Notes under the pieces: model-generated | Databases searched by the model: none | What the model was told of the DNA's origin: nothing | The model's input: the letters and a program-made list of their open reading frames with translations, nothing else | Shown: positions 7,755 through 16,455 of the stretch, piece by piece | Layout: every line of letters starts with the position of its first letter | How positions within the stretch are numbered: the stretch's first letter is position 1 | Program-made: the position numbers and the translations under genes | Source: Armatimonadota bacterium | GTDB taxonomy: Bacteria > Armatimonadota > HRBIN16 | DNA: 64,000 bases | Reading direction: 5' to 3' | NCBI GenBank assembly: GCA_026003195.1 | Contig: BPGU01000001.1 | Coordinates: 791,398 to 855,397 of the forward strand

Positions 7755-9584
7755 ATGCACAGTCATGATGCGACCTCTGAGGAGATGCAACTGTGGATTG
7801 AGCAAGTCGTTCAGGCTCTGGCGCCGTGCTTGACAACGCGGAACCTCGACCGTGAGAGCCGTCGTCAACTGCTGCTCACTGTGGAAACGCTTGCCTCATT
7901 ATGGAGCGACCTGCAACGGGATGCGCATCTGCTTGCCAGCAGGGCGAGTACCCTGCGCACACTGCTTGCCCTGTGCAATATGGCTGTGGCTTGTGACGAG
8001 GAGGAGATGCCTATCGCCTTGCGTGCGGCGTACCACCTCGTGGAAGGTTGGAACCCGACTGCCGCACCGCAAGGGGAAGCGCAGATTGCGGTGGCAGAGG
8101 AAATCCCTGTGGAACAGCCTGGCGAAATGATGCCAGGAGAGGCTGAAGAGCTGCCCCAGTTGGAAGCGGAGCAAACGCAGGAGGAAAGTGAGGCGGAAAC
8201 GCCCCCTCCAGCGTCCACCGAAGCGGATGAACTTCCTGCCCAGCCTGCCGCTACGCCACCACAGGAGGAGGTACCGCCAACTGCAGAGAGACACCAGGAG
8301 CAAGTGCGCGCTTACTTATCGGAGCAACTGGAGAGCCTCTCGAGCCGTCTGGATTACATCGAGAACCATACCCTCTCTCGCGAAGAGGCAGTGTCATTGC
8401 TGCTGGCGAGCGCATGCCAGTACCGCCAAATACATTCGCAGATGTTAGAGTGCGGACGCGACTGGGAGGCAACGCAGACCAAAAAGCAGTTGCTCGAACT
8501 CGCTAATCAACGGTTCGGCGGCGTGTGGCTGGCTCCACTGAATATGGATCAGAGCCTGAGCGAGCACGAGCTGGAAACCTTGCAACAGGGTTACGAGGCG
8601 CTGGCAAAGAGCTGGCAGATGTGGAGATGGTATGAGCAATATGGGGGCGAGCTGGACAAGGGAACTGCAGCCCCCCTTCTGGAGAGCATCGCCGCACCGA
8701 TACAGATGATACAGCAAATCTGGACATCCAAACAACTGCTGAACAGAATAATGGAGCAGGACGGTACTGCGAGCCTGTATGAGCAGGTGCGTGACGAAGC
8801 CCAGAAACGCAAGTGGAAAATCGAAATGCTCATGAGCAACAGCTCGAGGCAGAAGCAGCTGCACTACATCAGAAATGCGGACGAGCACTGGCAGGCAGCG
8901 GAACAGCAGGTACAAAAGAAGGCGCTGCAGCGGAAAGCTCTTGATGCTTTGCAAGAGGTGCTTGCCAAACCCAATCCAGATACCTTTGAGGAGGACCTGC
9001 TGTGTGCGCTGGTGGTGTGCCATCAGGCTCAGATACCTTACTCCAATAAGCAACTGCGGGAGTTGATGCAGGGGTATGACTACCTGCTCGTGAACCCTGC
9101 AATCCCCGAACGATGCAATCTGGCAGAATCGGAAGCGAGTGCCGCCCGCAAGTTTCTGGTGAACCTGGGCAAACAGTTGCTACAGCGTGAGGGAGAAGAG
9201 ACGCAGCAAGAACCGCCGCAGGAGGAAGCGCCTTCTGAACACAACGGAGACCTGTTACGCCGGGCACGCCAGATCACGCAGGGCAAAAAGCTGTTCGTGC
9301 TGTGCTTCAACCGCCGGGCGGAGGCGGAGCAGAATATCCGCGAGGAGCTGCAGTTTGCGGAGGTGGACTGGCCCGACCTGGACGGCGGCGAAAGCGTGAA
9401 CAGCATGGAGGCACATATCCGCAATGCCGATATGACCGTGGTGGTGGTACGCTACAGCCGCACGCACTGGAAAGAGGCACGCGACATCGCCAGAAGGTAC
9501 GGCAAGCAGTTTGTGATGGCGACGAAAGGCTATGGCGTCACCCATCTGGCGCAGCAGATTGTGGAGCAGTGTTACAGGGAATAG
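7755..9584 (+). CDS. Acidic coiled-coil protein with C-terminal DUF2325-like domain
   Basis: ATG 7755 follows GGAAGGAGGG. The 609-residue protein starts with a helical region (about 1-95), then a Glu/Pro/Gln-rich linker (about 100-190), a long helical central part (about 190-500) and a globular end (about 515-605). That end reads KKLFVLCFNRRAEAEQNI, then MEAHIRNADMTVVVVRYSRTHW and RRYGKQFVMATKG, a Rossmann-like pattern resembling DUF2325. No signal peptide or membrane segment is seen. Function is unknown. Confidence 0.65.
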   Translation: MHSHDATSEEMQLWIEQVVQALAPCLTTRNLDRESRRQLLLTVETLASLWSDLQRDAHLLASRASTLRTLLALCNMAVACDEEEMPIALRAAYHLVEGWNPTAAPQGEAQIAVAEEIPVEQPGEMMPGEAEELPQLEAEQTQEESEAETPPPASTEADELPAQPAATPPQEEVPPTAERHQEQVRAYLSEQLESLSSRLDYIENHTLSREEAVSLLLASACQYRQIHSQMLECGRDWEATQTKKQLLELANQRFGGVWLAPLNMDQSLSEHELETLQQGYEALAKSWQMWRWYEQYGGELDKGTAAPLLESIAAPIQMIQQIWTSKQLLNRIMEQDGTASLYEQVRDEAQKRKWKIEMLMSNSSRQKQLHYIRNADEHWQAAEQQVQKKALQRKALDALQEVLAKPNPDTFEEDLLCALVVCHQAQIPYSNKQLRELMQGYDYLLVNPAIPERCNLAESEASAARKFLVNLGKQLLQREGEETQQEPPQEEAPSEHNGDLLRRARQITQGKKLFVLCFNRRAEAEQNIREELQFAEVDWPDLDGGESVNSMEAHIRNADMTVVVVRYSRTHWKEARDIARRYGKQFVMATKGYGVTHLAQQIVEQCYRE

Positions 9585-9610
9585 GTGTTTTCTGAGCAGC
9601 TCACCGGCTC

Positions 9611-9697
9611 AACCTAACCCCCTATCCCCCTTCCCTATGAGGGAAGGGGGAATAAAAACTCCCCTCTCCCTGCAGGAGAGGGGATGGGGGAGAGGTT
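9611..9697. repeat. Intergenic double-hairpin repeat, copy 1
   Basis: Two adjacent palindromes, CCCCCTTCCC/GGGAAGGGGG and CCCCTCTCC/GGAGAGGGG, recur at 10563-10647 with the same order and flanks (ends GGGGGAGAGGT). It lies between the converging 609-residue and PEP-CTERM genes and looks like a dispersed REP/MITE-like repeat family. Confidence 0.75.
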
Positions 9698-9707
9698 AAC
9701 AAGTACC

Positions 9708-10388
9708 TTACGCACGCAGTCTTCGGCGAAGCGGTAGCAGCCCGGCGAGCAGCCCCGTGCCGAACAGTGCCATCGTGCCCGGCTCGGGGATGACAGGAGC
9801 GCCCAGCGTGCCGTAGCGGAACGCACCTACTGCCCAGGCCTCGTCCGAGCTGAACACCACGTACGCAATCGGCGTGGGCGAGGAGGCGGCAAACAGCCGT
9901 GCTCCAGCATAGCCGTTCACCTCCCGCGAGATGGTGCCCAGCAGGTTGTCCGAAGCGTCGTAGAATTTGGCAACCATGGTGAACGAGCCAAACGGGTCGG
10001 GTTCTGCCTCGAAGCCGAAGATGTTCACCGGTGAGGAGAGCACGAAACGCAATGCGGTCGCGAGATTCGAGTAGAACACGGGCAGGGTGTCGCTGGCACC
10101 GCGCTGCGAATCGGGAGCTGCGCTCCATGTTGCCCAACCGCCACCAGGCGCCGTGCGCTTGTTCACCGCCCAGGGAGCGGAGCCGTCGGACGTTTTGAAG
10201 GATACCGTCATCGTGCCATCGCTGATAGAGGTGACGTCGGTGAAGTCTGCAATGGCAGACGGGTCGATGTAAGAAGTGGAAGCCAGGTACGCCGCATTCG
10301 GGCTGGAGATGGGTGTAAACGCCATCGCCTTCACGCCGAAAGCCGCAATTGCTACTGCCACCGCCAGCAATACGGAGAATCGTTTCAT
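9708..10388 (-). CDS. PEP-CTERM secreted protein
   Basis: The 226-residue protein has a signal peptide (MKRFSVLLAVAVAIAAFGVKAMA) and a C-terminal sorting tag: VIPEPGTMALF, hydrophobic segment TGLLAGLLPL, then RRRLRA. The tag is the substrate signal of the exosortase system, which is not encoded in this window. The mature part is a beta-rich domain with FGFEAEPDPFG and VVFSSDEAWAVG patterns. It should end up at the cell surface or in the matrix; the role is unknown. Confidence 0.85.
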   Translation of the reverse strand: MKRFSVLLAVAVAIAAFGVKAMAFTPISSPNAAYLASTSYIDPSAIADFTDVTSISDGTMTVSFKTSDGSAPWAVNKRTAPGGGWATWSAAPDSQRGASDTLPVFYSNLATALRFVLSSPVNIFGFEAEPDPFGSFTMVAKFYDASDNLLGTISREVNGYAGARLFAASSPTPIAYVVFSSDEAWAVGAFRYGTLGAPVIPEPGTMALFGTGLLAGLLPLRRRLRA

Positions 10389-10424
10389 CTTTGATACCTC
10401 CTCGGGTTTATCTTTTACAGGCTA

Positions 10425-10453
10425 AGCATAGCAAAAAAATCATTCAATGTCAA
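10425..10453 (-). promoter_or_regulatory. Promoter of the PEP-CTERM gene
   Basis: On the minus strand TTGACA (10453-10448) and TATGCT (10430-10425) are 17 bases apart, and GAGGAGGT precedes the ATG at 10388. The surrounding 10389-10530 is very AT-rich, with TTGAATAAAA and CTGAATAAAA repeats. No gene is seen in 10389-10756 apart from this promoter and the repeat at 10563. Confidence 0.75.
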
Positions 10454-10562
10454 TAAAGTTGAATAAAACTGAATAAAAACCAATATTTTTATTTGAATTA
10501 TGCGTTAATATGCAAATTATGCACAGTAATTTTAAGGGCAGCGGTGGTGCCCGGTTGGACCG

Positions 10563-10647
10563 GACCCCCTGGCCCCCTTCCCTGAGAGGGAAGGAGGAAC
10601 AGCAGCAACGCCCCTCTCCTCGCAGGAGAGGGGACGGGGGAGAGGTA
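10563..10647. repeat. Intergenic double-hairpin repeat, copy 2
   Basis: Same architecture as 9611-9697: CCCCCTTCCC/GGGAAGG followed by CCCCTCTCC/GGAGAGGGG and a GGGGGAGAGGT end. The first hairpin has drifted on its 3' arm. It lies upstream of the HEAT-repeat gene. Confidence 0.75.
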
Positions 10648-10756
10648 GAACCTGACCTGACCCCCTCTGAAGGAAGCATGCTACGGAGCAGGATTCCTCG
10701 CCGGCGATACAGAAGCAATACATCGCATCAAAACCGTCTGGAGCGAGGGAAAAGAG

Positions 10757-12202
10757 ATGAACCGAGCGGCAGCCCTGCGGTGGGCCATCTGGATACTGAT
10801 TATCGGCGGCATCATCGGCTGGACGATATGGCGTAACGTGCAGACCCAGAAAACGGTAGACGCCCTTGTGGGCAAAGACCCCGCCAAACAGGTGGAAGCG
10901 GCGAAGATACTGGCAACGCACGACTCGCTGTATGATCTGGTGCAGCAACGTCCCATCGCCGCGCGGATGCGGGCAGCCGACGCTTTCGAGCGTCTGGGCA
11001 CAGAAGAGGCGGTCAAAGCACTGCTCGCCTTGCAGAAAGACCCGGAAATCCCAATGCGGGAGCATGTCACGCAGAAGCTCATCACTCTGGCTCCCCAATA
11101 TCCCCAGCCCTTACTGGATGCTCTGAAAGATGCAGACAGCAACGTCCGGGCGGGCGCTGCCAAAGCCATTGCCACCTTAGGCGATCCGATTGTGCCCAAG
11201 CTGGTGGAGGCGTTGAAGGATGGCGGCTCGCGCGCGGCGGCAAGCGATGCGCTGTCGCGCATCGGCAAGGTGTGCACACCGCAGGTGTTGCCACTCATGG
11301 AGGACAAGGACGAAGCGCTGCGCATTGCTGTCGCGGAGCTGCTGGGCAAACTGGGCGACCCTCGCGCCGTTCCCGCCCTGTTGAAGCATCAGAACGACTC
11401 CCCTGCTGTACGCCGGACGGTGATCGGCGCGTTGGCGGCGATTGCTCACCCCTCTGCGGAGGAGGCGTTGCTCTTTGCTCTCAATAACCCTGAAGACGAC
11501 GGCGACGCCCGGGCGCAAGCAGCGGTGGCGCTGGGCAAAATCGCCAGCCCGCGTGCGGTGGCGTCTCTGGTGCGCGCTTTGAGTGACGAGGACCTGATTG
11601 TTCGATCCGCAGCGGTGGGCGCGCTTGCACGGGCAGGACGAGCAGCTATCCCTGCGCTCTCTCAAGCCATCCGCAGTACAGACCCCGAAGTACGCCGACT
11701 GGCAGCGGAATCTCTGGGTGGGATGAGCGACCCTGCGGCGGTAGCACCTCTGTCCGTTGCTCTGAAAGACCCCGACTACCGGGTGCGCCGTACGGCGGCG
11801 ACCTCGCTCGGACAGACAGGGCAATCCGCAGCCATCCCCTACTTGCTGGAAGCGCTTTCCGACCCCGATGGTGGGGTGGGGGAGGCGGCAGCGACCTCAC
11901 TCGCCAATCTGGGTGCCCCTGCCGTTCAGCCGCTCATTACGAAATTAGGCAGCAATAACCCAACGGTGGCATACCTTGCAGCGCGTGCGCTTTCCGCGAT
12001 GGGCGAAACCAGCATACCTGCCCTGCAAAATGCTCTGAACTCACCGAATCCCACCACACGGCACTGGGCATTGATCGCGCTGGCAGGAAGCAGCAGCCCC
12101 AAAGCGGTGGAACTGCTGCAACAGGTGCAGCAGCGTATGCCCGAATCGGAACGCTGGATTATCGAAGAAGCCATCATGCGCCTCGGCTCGAGCGAGATGT
12201 AA
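10757..12202 (+). CDS. Membrane-anchored HEAT-repeat protein
   Basis: The 481-residue protein starts with a membrane segment (LRWAIWILIIGGIIGWTIW, about 5-23). About twelve HEAT/PBS-lyase-like repeats follow, with the signature DxDxxVRxxAAxALGxLGDPxAVPxLxxAL (for example EDLIVRSAAVGALARAG and DPDYRVRRTAATSLGQTG). Such solenoids bind partner proteins. Orientation is probably N-in with the solenoid outside, but this was not settled. No enzyme motif is present. Confidence 0.85.
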   Translation: MNRAAALRWAIWILIIGGIIGWTIWRNVQTQKTVDALVGKDPAKQVEAAKILATHDSLYDLVQQRPIAARMRAADAFERLGTEEAVKALLALQKDPEIPMREHVTQKLITLAPQYPQPLLDALKDADSNVRAGAAKAIATLGDPIVPKLVEALKDGGSRAAASDALSRIGKVCTPQVLPLMEDKDEALRIAVAELLGKLGDPRAVPALLKHQNDSPAVRRTVIGALAAIAHPSAEEALLFALNNPEDDGDARAQAAVALGKIASPRAVASLVRALSDEDLIVRSAAVGALARAGRAAIPALSQAIRSTDPEVRRLAAESLGGMSDPAAVAPLSVALKDPDYRVRRTAATSLGQTGQSAAIPYLLEALSDPDGGVGEAAATSLANLGAPAVQPLITKLGSNNPTVAYLAARALSAMGETSIPALQNALNSPNPTTRHWALIALAGSSSPKAVELLQQVQQRMPESERWIIEEAIMRLGSSEM

Positions 12203-12236
12203 CGGGAGTGGTTCTGCGGTTCAGGTGGAGAGTGCC

Positions 12237-12266
12237 TTGCTTTCCACCTGCCCGTTGCGCTACAAT
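12237..12266 (+). promoter_or_regulatory. Promoter of the BNR/dockerin protein
   Basis: TTGCTT (12237-12242) and TACAAT (12261-12266) with 18-base spacing lie upstream of the ATG at 12305, which has GGAGGT before it. Confidence 0.5.
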
Positions 12267-12304
12267 AGGATGGCTTTCTGTGAGTGCCGATGGAGGTGCT
12301 GGTC

Positions 12305-15300
12305 ATGAAGCATCTTTTCCTGCTGTTTGCAGTATGGGTGGGATTATCCTCTTTGGCTGGCGCACAGGAGATAGACCCCTGGGGGATGCCCAAACCCTGG
12401 AAACGTCTGGAATGGTTCTACAGCCGACGTGCCTTTCCCCACAACGATGTGCCTGCAGGAGCGTGGCTGAGAGCATACGAACAGGCTCAGCTGTTGCCGG
12501 TGTATCAGGGCGAGGGGTTGCAGGGACAGGCGCTCAGCTGGGAGTTCTTCGGACCGGACAGCACCAATCAGGGCTGGCTTGCCCGCGTGAACGCTATTGC
12601 TGTGCATCCCACCGACCCCAACACCCTCTACATTGGCGTCTCCAAAGGAGGCGTGTGGAAAAGCACCAACCGCGGCTCCACGTGGACAAACTTGACCGAC
12701 TTTCTCGCCGCGCAGTATGTGGGGTGTCTCACCATTGATCCTCACGACCCCAATACGATTTATCTGGGCACAGGCGAGGAGTACTATGCGGGCTACACGC
12801 TGGGAGGCGTGGGTATCTACCGCTCTACCGACGGGGGCAACTCGTGGACCCTCATCGGCAGCAGTGTCTTCTCCGGTCAGCGCATCAACGAGATCCTCAT
12901 AGACCCCACGAATCGCAACAGATGGATCATCAGCACCGACGCGGGCATCTATATCACCACCAACGGCGGAGGCAGCTTTACCCGCACGCTCAGCGGAGTG
13001 GCTTCTGCTCTACGCATGCATCCCACCAACCCCAATATCCTGTGGGCGGCGCTGGGCTCTATCTGGGGAAGCTCCAGCAACGGCGTGTACGTTTCCACCA
13101 ACGGAGGCAGCACGTGGACGCGCTACAGCGCACTGCCACTGGGTACCAGCGTGGGTAGAATCGAGCTGGACGTTTGTCGCAGCAACCCGAACGTTCTCTA
13201 CGTCGCCTTTGGACAGAACACTTCATCCGGAGCGCGTATTCACAGCGTCTGGAAGACGACCAACGGCGGCAGCAGCTGGACACAACTGACTAACGCGCCG
13301 ACAGGCAGCGGTCAGTCGTGGTACGACCTCGTGATGCGCGTAGACCCCAACGACCCCAATATCGCCTATCTGGGAGAAGTGGAGTTGTACCGTACGACCG
13401 ACGGGGGCAGCTCCTGGACGAGGATTAACGGCTCTGGTCTGTCCACTGCCCATGTCGATCAACACGCGCTGGAGTTCGACCCCACAGACCCGAGCAAAAT
13501 CTATATCGGCTGCGACGGTGGGCTCTTCTATTCGGAGAATCGGGGCACAACCCGGACGCACCTCAACACCGGCAGGGGCACGATGGAGTTCTACGCTTTC
13601 GATGTGCACCCCACGAATGCCAGCCGCCTTGTCGGGGGGACGCAGGACAACGGCACGCAGGTACGCTCCAGTTCCAACACTTACTCCATCACGCTAGGCG
13701 GTGATGGCTTCTGGGCGGCGTACAAACGCACCGACCCCAACACGGTGCTGGGGGAAGTGTACTACGCGATGGTGTATCGCTCCACCAACGGGGGAAGCAG
13801 CTGGAGCTTCGTGTTCAACGGCAGCAGTGATCCGCGTTCGCCATGGTCTGCCCCGCTGGTGAATGACCCGAACAATCCGTCCACCTTCTATGTGGGCACG
13901 GTGTATGTGTACCGTTCCACCAGCAACGGTATTTCAGGCAGCTGGAACAGGATTAGTCCCGACCTCACGCGTGGTTCAGGTTCCCTTTCGGTCATTGCCA
14001 TCGCGCCTTCTAACTCGAACGTCATCTACACCGGTTCCGACGACGGCGCAGTGTACGTAAGCACCGATGGGGGCAGTACGTGGAACGCTCGCTACACGGG
14101 ATTGCCCACGCGCTCTGTAGGGGGAATCGCCGTAGACCCGAACAACCCGGGCACGGTGTACGTGGGATTGCAGGGGTTCGGTACCGGGCACGTTTACAAA
14201 AGCACGAACTACGGTTCTTCGTGGAGCAACATCTCGGGGAACCTGCCCGATACGCCGGTGAACTCCCTGATTGTCAACCCTGTCGCACCGAACATGCTGA
14301 TTGCGGCAACGGACACTGGCATCTTCGTCACGACGGATGGGGGCACGAACTGGGCGAAATTAGGTACCGGTTTGCCCAGCACACCATGCCTGCATCTGCG
14401 AGCGAACCCCACCACCGGTTACTTGTATGTGGGCACGTACGGACGCGGTATCTGGCGCATGCCTCTGCCCACAGCGAGCTTCGTCACCACGCGCGTGCTG
14501 GTGGATAACGTGTCGGGCACACTGGGTGGCACGGTGAACCTCACCGCGACGCTACAGCGCACCGATACACTGGCTGGCGTCTCGGGTAAGACGTTGCAAT
14601 TCGCCATCAACGGTAACTCCATCGGCAGTGCGGTCACTGGCTCCAGTGGAGTGGCAGCGCTGGTGTATACTATCCCCGAAACATGGAGCACCGGCACTCG
14701 CATCATCTCGGTCTCCTTCGAAGGCGACGGCACTGCCAACCCATCCAGCGGCACGGGCACGCTCACCATCAGCCGGGCAACCGCTGAGTTCGTGCTGGAC
14801 AATCTCACCGCACGACGCGGGCAGACGGTGAACCTGCAAGCAACGCTTCGCCGACAGGATAACACCGCTCCCATCGTGGGCAGGACGGTCACCTTCAAGG
14901 TGGCGGGCAGCACTGTCGGTTCCGCAAATACCGACAGCACCGGCACTGCCACCGTGCCCTATACGGTGCCGTTGAACGCCTCACTGGGTAACCGAACACT
15001 TCGCGCCGAGTTCGCCGGAGATTCCGTCTACATGAGCACCTCGAAAGAGGCTATACTGGACGTGCGCAAGGTGCTGCTGCAGGGAAGCATCACTCTGGGC
15101 GACTATGCCGGTGCGGTGAACGGCTTGCCGGTGCAAATCGGGGTGACGCAGGGGAGCAACACGGAGAGCCTGTCGGCATCACTGGACAGCAGCGGGCGAT
15201 TCTCGGTGGAAACGGCACTGGCGGGCAGTGGAAGCGTCGCGGTGAAGGTCACACACTGGTTGCGCCAGCGGGTGAATGCGAACCTGTCCGGCGAGGTGTC

Positions 15301-15505
15301 GCTTGTCTGGAGCCTGATCAACGGCGACGTGGACGGTGATAACGAGGTGACGCTCTTTGACTTCGGTCAGCTGGTGGCGGCGTTCGGCTCGGTGCCTGGC
15401 GATGCGAACTGGAATGTGAACGCCGACCTGGATGGCGACGAGGAAGTCACGCTGTTCGACTTCGGCATCCTCGTGAGGAACTTTGGATTACTCGGGGATG
15501 AGTAG
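12305..15505 (+). CDS. Secreted BNR/sortilin-type beta-propeller protein with Ig-like and dockerin-like domains
   Basis: The 1066-residue protein begins with a signal peptide (MKHLFLLFAVWVGLSSLAGA). Repeats of the type STNGGSTWT or STDGGNSWT with VDPNNPGTVYVG spread over about 75-720, the hallmark of BNR/VPS10-like propellers. Two bacterial Ig-like domains follow (about 725-920, e.g. GKTLQFAINGNSIGSA and GRTVTFKVAGSTVGSA). The C-terminus has two dockerin-like calcium loops, GDVDGDNEVTLFDFG and ADLDGDEEVTLFDFG. Some BNR proteins are sialidases or xyloglucanases; no catalytic residues could be assigned here. Confidence 0.85.
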   Translation: MKHLFLLFAVWVGLSSLAGAQEIDPWGMPKPWKRLEWFYSRRAFPHNDVPAGAWLRAYEQAQLLPVYQGEGLQGQALSWEFFGPDSTNQGWLARVNAIAVHPTDPNTLYIGVSKGGVWKSTNRGSTWTNLTDFLAAQYVGCLTIDPHDPNTIYLGTGEEYYAGYTLGGVGIYRSTDGGNSWTLIGSSVFSGQRINEILIDPTNRNRWIISTDAGIYITTNGGGSFTRTLSGVASALRMHPTNPNILWAALGSIWGSSSNGVYVSTNGGSTWTRYSALPLGTSVGRIELDVCRSNPNVLYVAFGQNTSSGARIHSVWKTTNGGSSWTQLTNAPTGSGQSWYDLVMRVDPNDPNIAYLGEVELYRTTDGGSSWTRINGSGLSTAHVDQHALEFDPTDPSKIYIGCDGGLFYSENRGTTRTHLNTGRGTMEFYAFDVHPTNASRLVGGTQDNGTQVRSSSNTYSITLGGDGFWAAYKRTDPNTVLGEVYYAMVYRSTNGGSSWSFVFNGSSDPRSPWSAPLVNDPNNPSTFYVGTVYVYRSTSNGISGSWNRISPDLTRGSGSLSVIAIAPSNSNVIYTGSDDGAVYVSTDGGSTWNARYTGLPTRSVGGIAVDPNNPGTVYVGLQGFGTGHVYKSTNYGSSWSNISGNLPDTPVNSLIVNPVAPNMLIAATDTGIFVTTDGGTNWAKLGTGLPSTPCLHLRANPTTGYLYVGTYGRGIWRMPLPTASFVTTRVLVDNVSGTLGGTVNLTATLQRTDTLAGVSGKTLQFAINGNSIGSAVTGSSGVAALVYTIPETWSTGTRIISVSFEGDGTANPSSGTGTLTISRATAEFVLDNLTARRGQTVNLQATLRRQDNTAPIVGRTVTFKVAGSTVGSANTDSTGTATVPYTVPLNASLGNRTLRAEFAGDSVYMSTSKEAILDVRKVLLQGSITLGDYAGAVNGLPVQIGVTQGSNTESLSASLDSSGRFSVETALAGSGSVAVKVTHWLRQRVNANLSGEVSLVWSLINGDVDGDNEVTLFDFGQLVAAFGSVPGDANWNVNADLDGDEEVTLFDFGILVRNFGLLGDE

Positions 15506-15506
15506 G

Positions 15507-15957
15507 TGACCCTTACCGCAACCGGATAACCGCTTACGGGAACATCCTCACCGCCGGCTACAACGGAGACGGCTTGCGAGCGTGGAAGCAGACGGCGAGT
15601 GGCAGACGGTATGCGCTGTATGATGGTGAGGATCTGGTGTGCGAGCTGGACGCAGCGGGCAACGTGGTGGCGCCGGTGGTGTTCGGTGCGAACGGTCTGG
15701 TGGCGTATGGTGGTTACCTCTACCAGTTTGACCCGCAGGGCAACGCCGTTCACATCATGGATAACAGTCGTAACGTGCTGGCGAACCTGGCGTATGATGC
15801 GTGGGGTCAATTGATGTCCGGCTCCAACCCCACCCCCTACGGCTACAAAGCCCAGTGGGGCTACGACACCGACATAGAAACAGGTATACTGTTACTGACG
15901 CACCGTTACCTGGACCCCACGACGGGAAGGTTTCTGACGAGAAAAAACCATCTTGCC
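15507..15957 (+). pseudogene. RHS repeat core, 5'-truncated remnant
   Basis: Right after the preceding stop the frame reads RHS-type sequence (DPYRNRITAYGNILTAGYNGDGLR, then YDGEDLVCELDAAGNVV, YQFDPQGNAVHI, YDAWGQLMSG and the core end THRYLDPTTGRFLTR). It then breaks into KNHLAR and a stop. Intact RHS proteins are over 1000 residues, so the whole N-terminal shell is missing. The break sits exactly where RHS cores join their variable toxic tips. Confidence 0.75.
15821..15941 (+). repeat. 121-bp direct repeat of the RHS core end (other copy 16472-16592)
   Basis: The RHS segment coding for SNPTPYGYKAQWGY to GRFLTR occurs again 651 bases downstream at equal length with about 10% differences. The two copies bracket the HicBA genes. 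This fits tandem duplication or recombination at the RHS tip-exchange site. Confidence 0.85.
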
Positions 15958-15982
15958 CGATGACCTGCAACGGAGTTACAAT
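15953..15982 (+). promoter_or_regulatory. Promoter of hicBA
   Basis: TTGCCC (15953-15958) and TACAAT (15977-15982), spacing 18, lie 40 bases before the HicB start, so the module can be expressed independently of the RHS remnant. Confidence 0.5.
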
Positions 15983-16021
15983 AGAACTGTCTATGCGAGC
16001 TCTTGAGGACGGAGGCGGTCC

Positions 16022-16231
16022 ATGCGAACCTTTATCGCTATTGTGGAAAGATGCCCTGAAACGGGGCTGTATGTAGGATGGGTACCAGGTATCGCTGGTG
16101 CTCACAGCCAGGCAGAGAGCCTGGATGAACTGCGCCAGAACCTGCGCGAGGTGCTGGATATGCTGCAGGAAGACGGCGAACTGCGCGTGCAGAGCGAATT
16201 CGTGGGCACGCAGGTGATTACGGTAGCGTGA
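16022..16231 (+). CDS. hicB: HicB-family antitoxin
   Basis: The 69-residue protein has the HicB fold signature: FIAIVERCPETGLYVGWVPGIAGAHSQAESLDELRQNLREVLDML. It lacks a clear C-terminal HTH, so it may bind DNA only weakly. It overlaps the HicA start by four bases. HicB neutralises the HicA RNase; the order here (antitoxin first) is the reverse of the most common hicAB order. Confidence 0.85.
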   Translation: MRTFIAIVERCPETGLYVGWVPGIAGAHSQAESLDELRQNLREVLDMLQEDGELRVQSEFVGTQVITVA

Positions 16232-16455
16232 TGGGCAACATCCCCGTTCTCAAGCCCTCAGAGGTGGAGGCAATCCTGCTGAAGTTGGGTTTCGTGAGGG
16301 TTCGGCAGCGAGGTTCCCATCGCCAGTATCGTCACGCGGATGGCAGATGCACCACGTTGCCCTTTCACTCAGGGCGGGACATCTCCCCGATTCTGCTGCG
16401 CCAGATAGCGAAAGATATCTCGATGACGGTAGAGGAGTTGGTTCGGTATCGTTAG
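16228..16455 (+). CDS. hicA: HicA-family toxin (mRNA interferase)
   Basis: The 75-residue protein matches HicA: the dsRBD-like fold with LKPSEVEAILLKLGFVRVRQRGSHRQYRH contains the catalytic Gly-Ser-His, followed by LPFHSGRDISPILLRQIAKD. HicA cleaves mRNA when freed from HicB. The usual start is near MGNIPVLKPSE. The pair sits between two copies of the RHS core end. Confidence 0.88.
   Translation: MMGNIPVLKPSEVEAILLKLGFVRVRQRGSHRQYRHADGRCTTLPFHSGRDISPILLRQIAKDISMTVEELVRYR

Noticed and set aside
10389-10560. Replication origin in the AT-rich stretch
   Set aside because: A clear sigma-70 promoter for the PEP-CTERM gene explains it; no DnaA boxes were seen.
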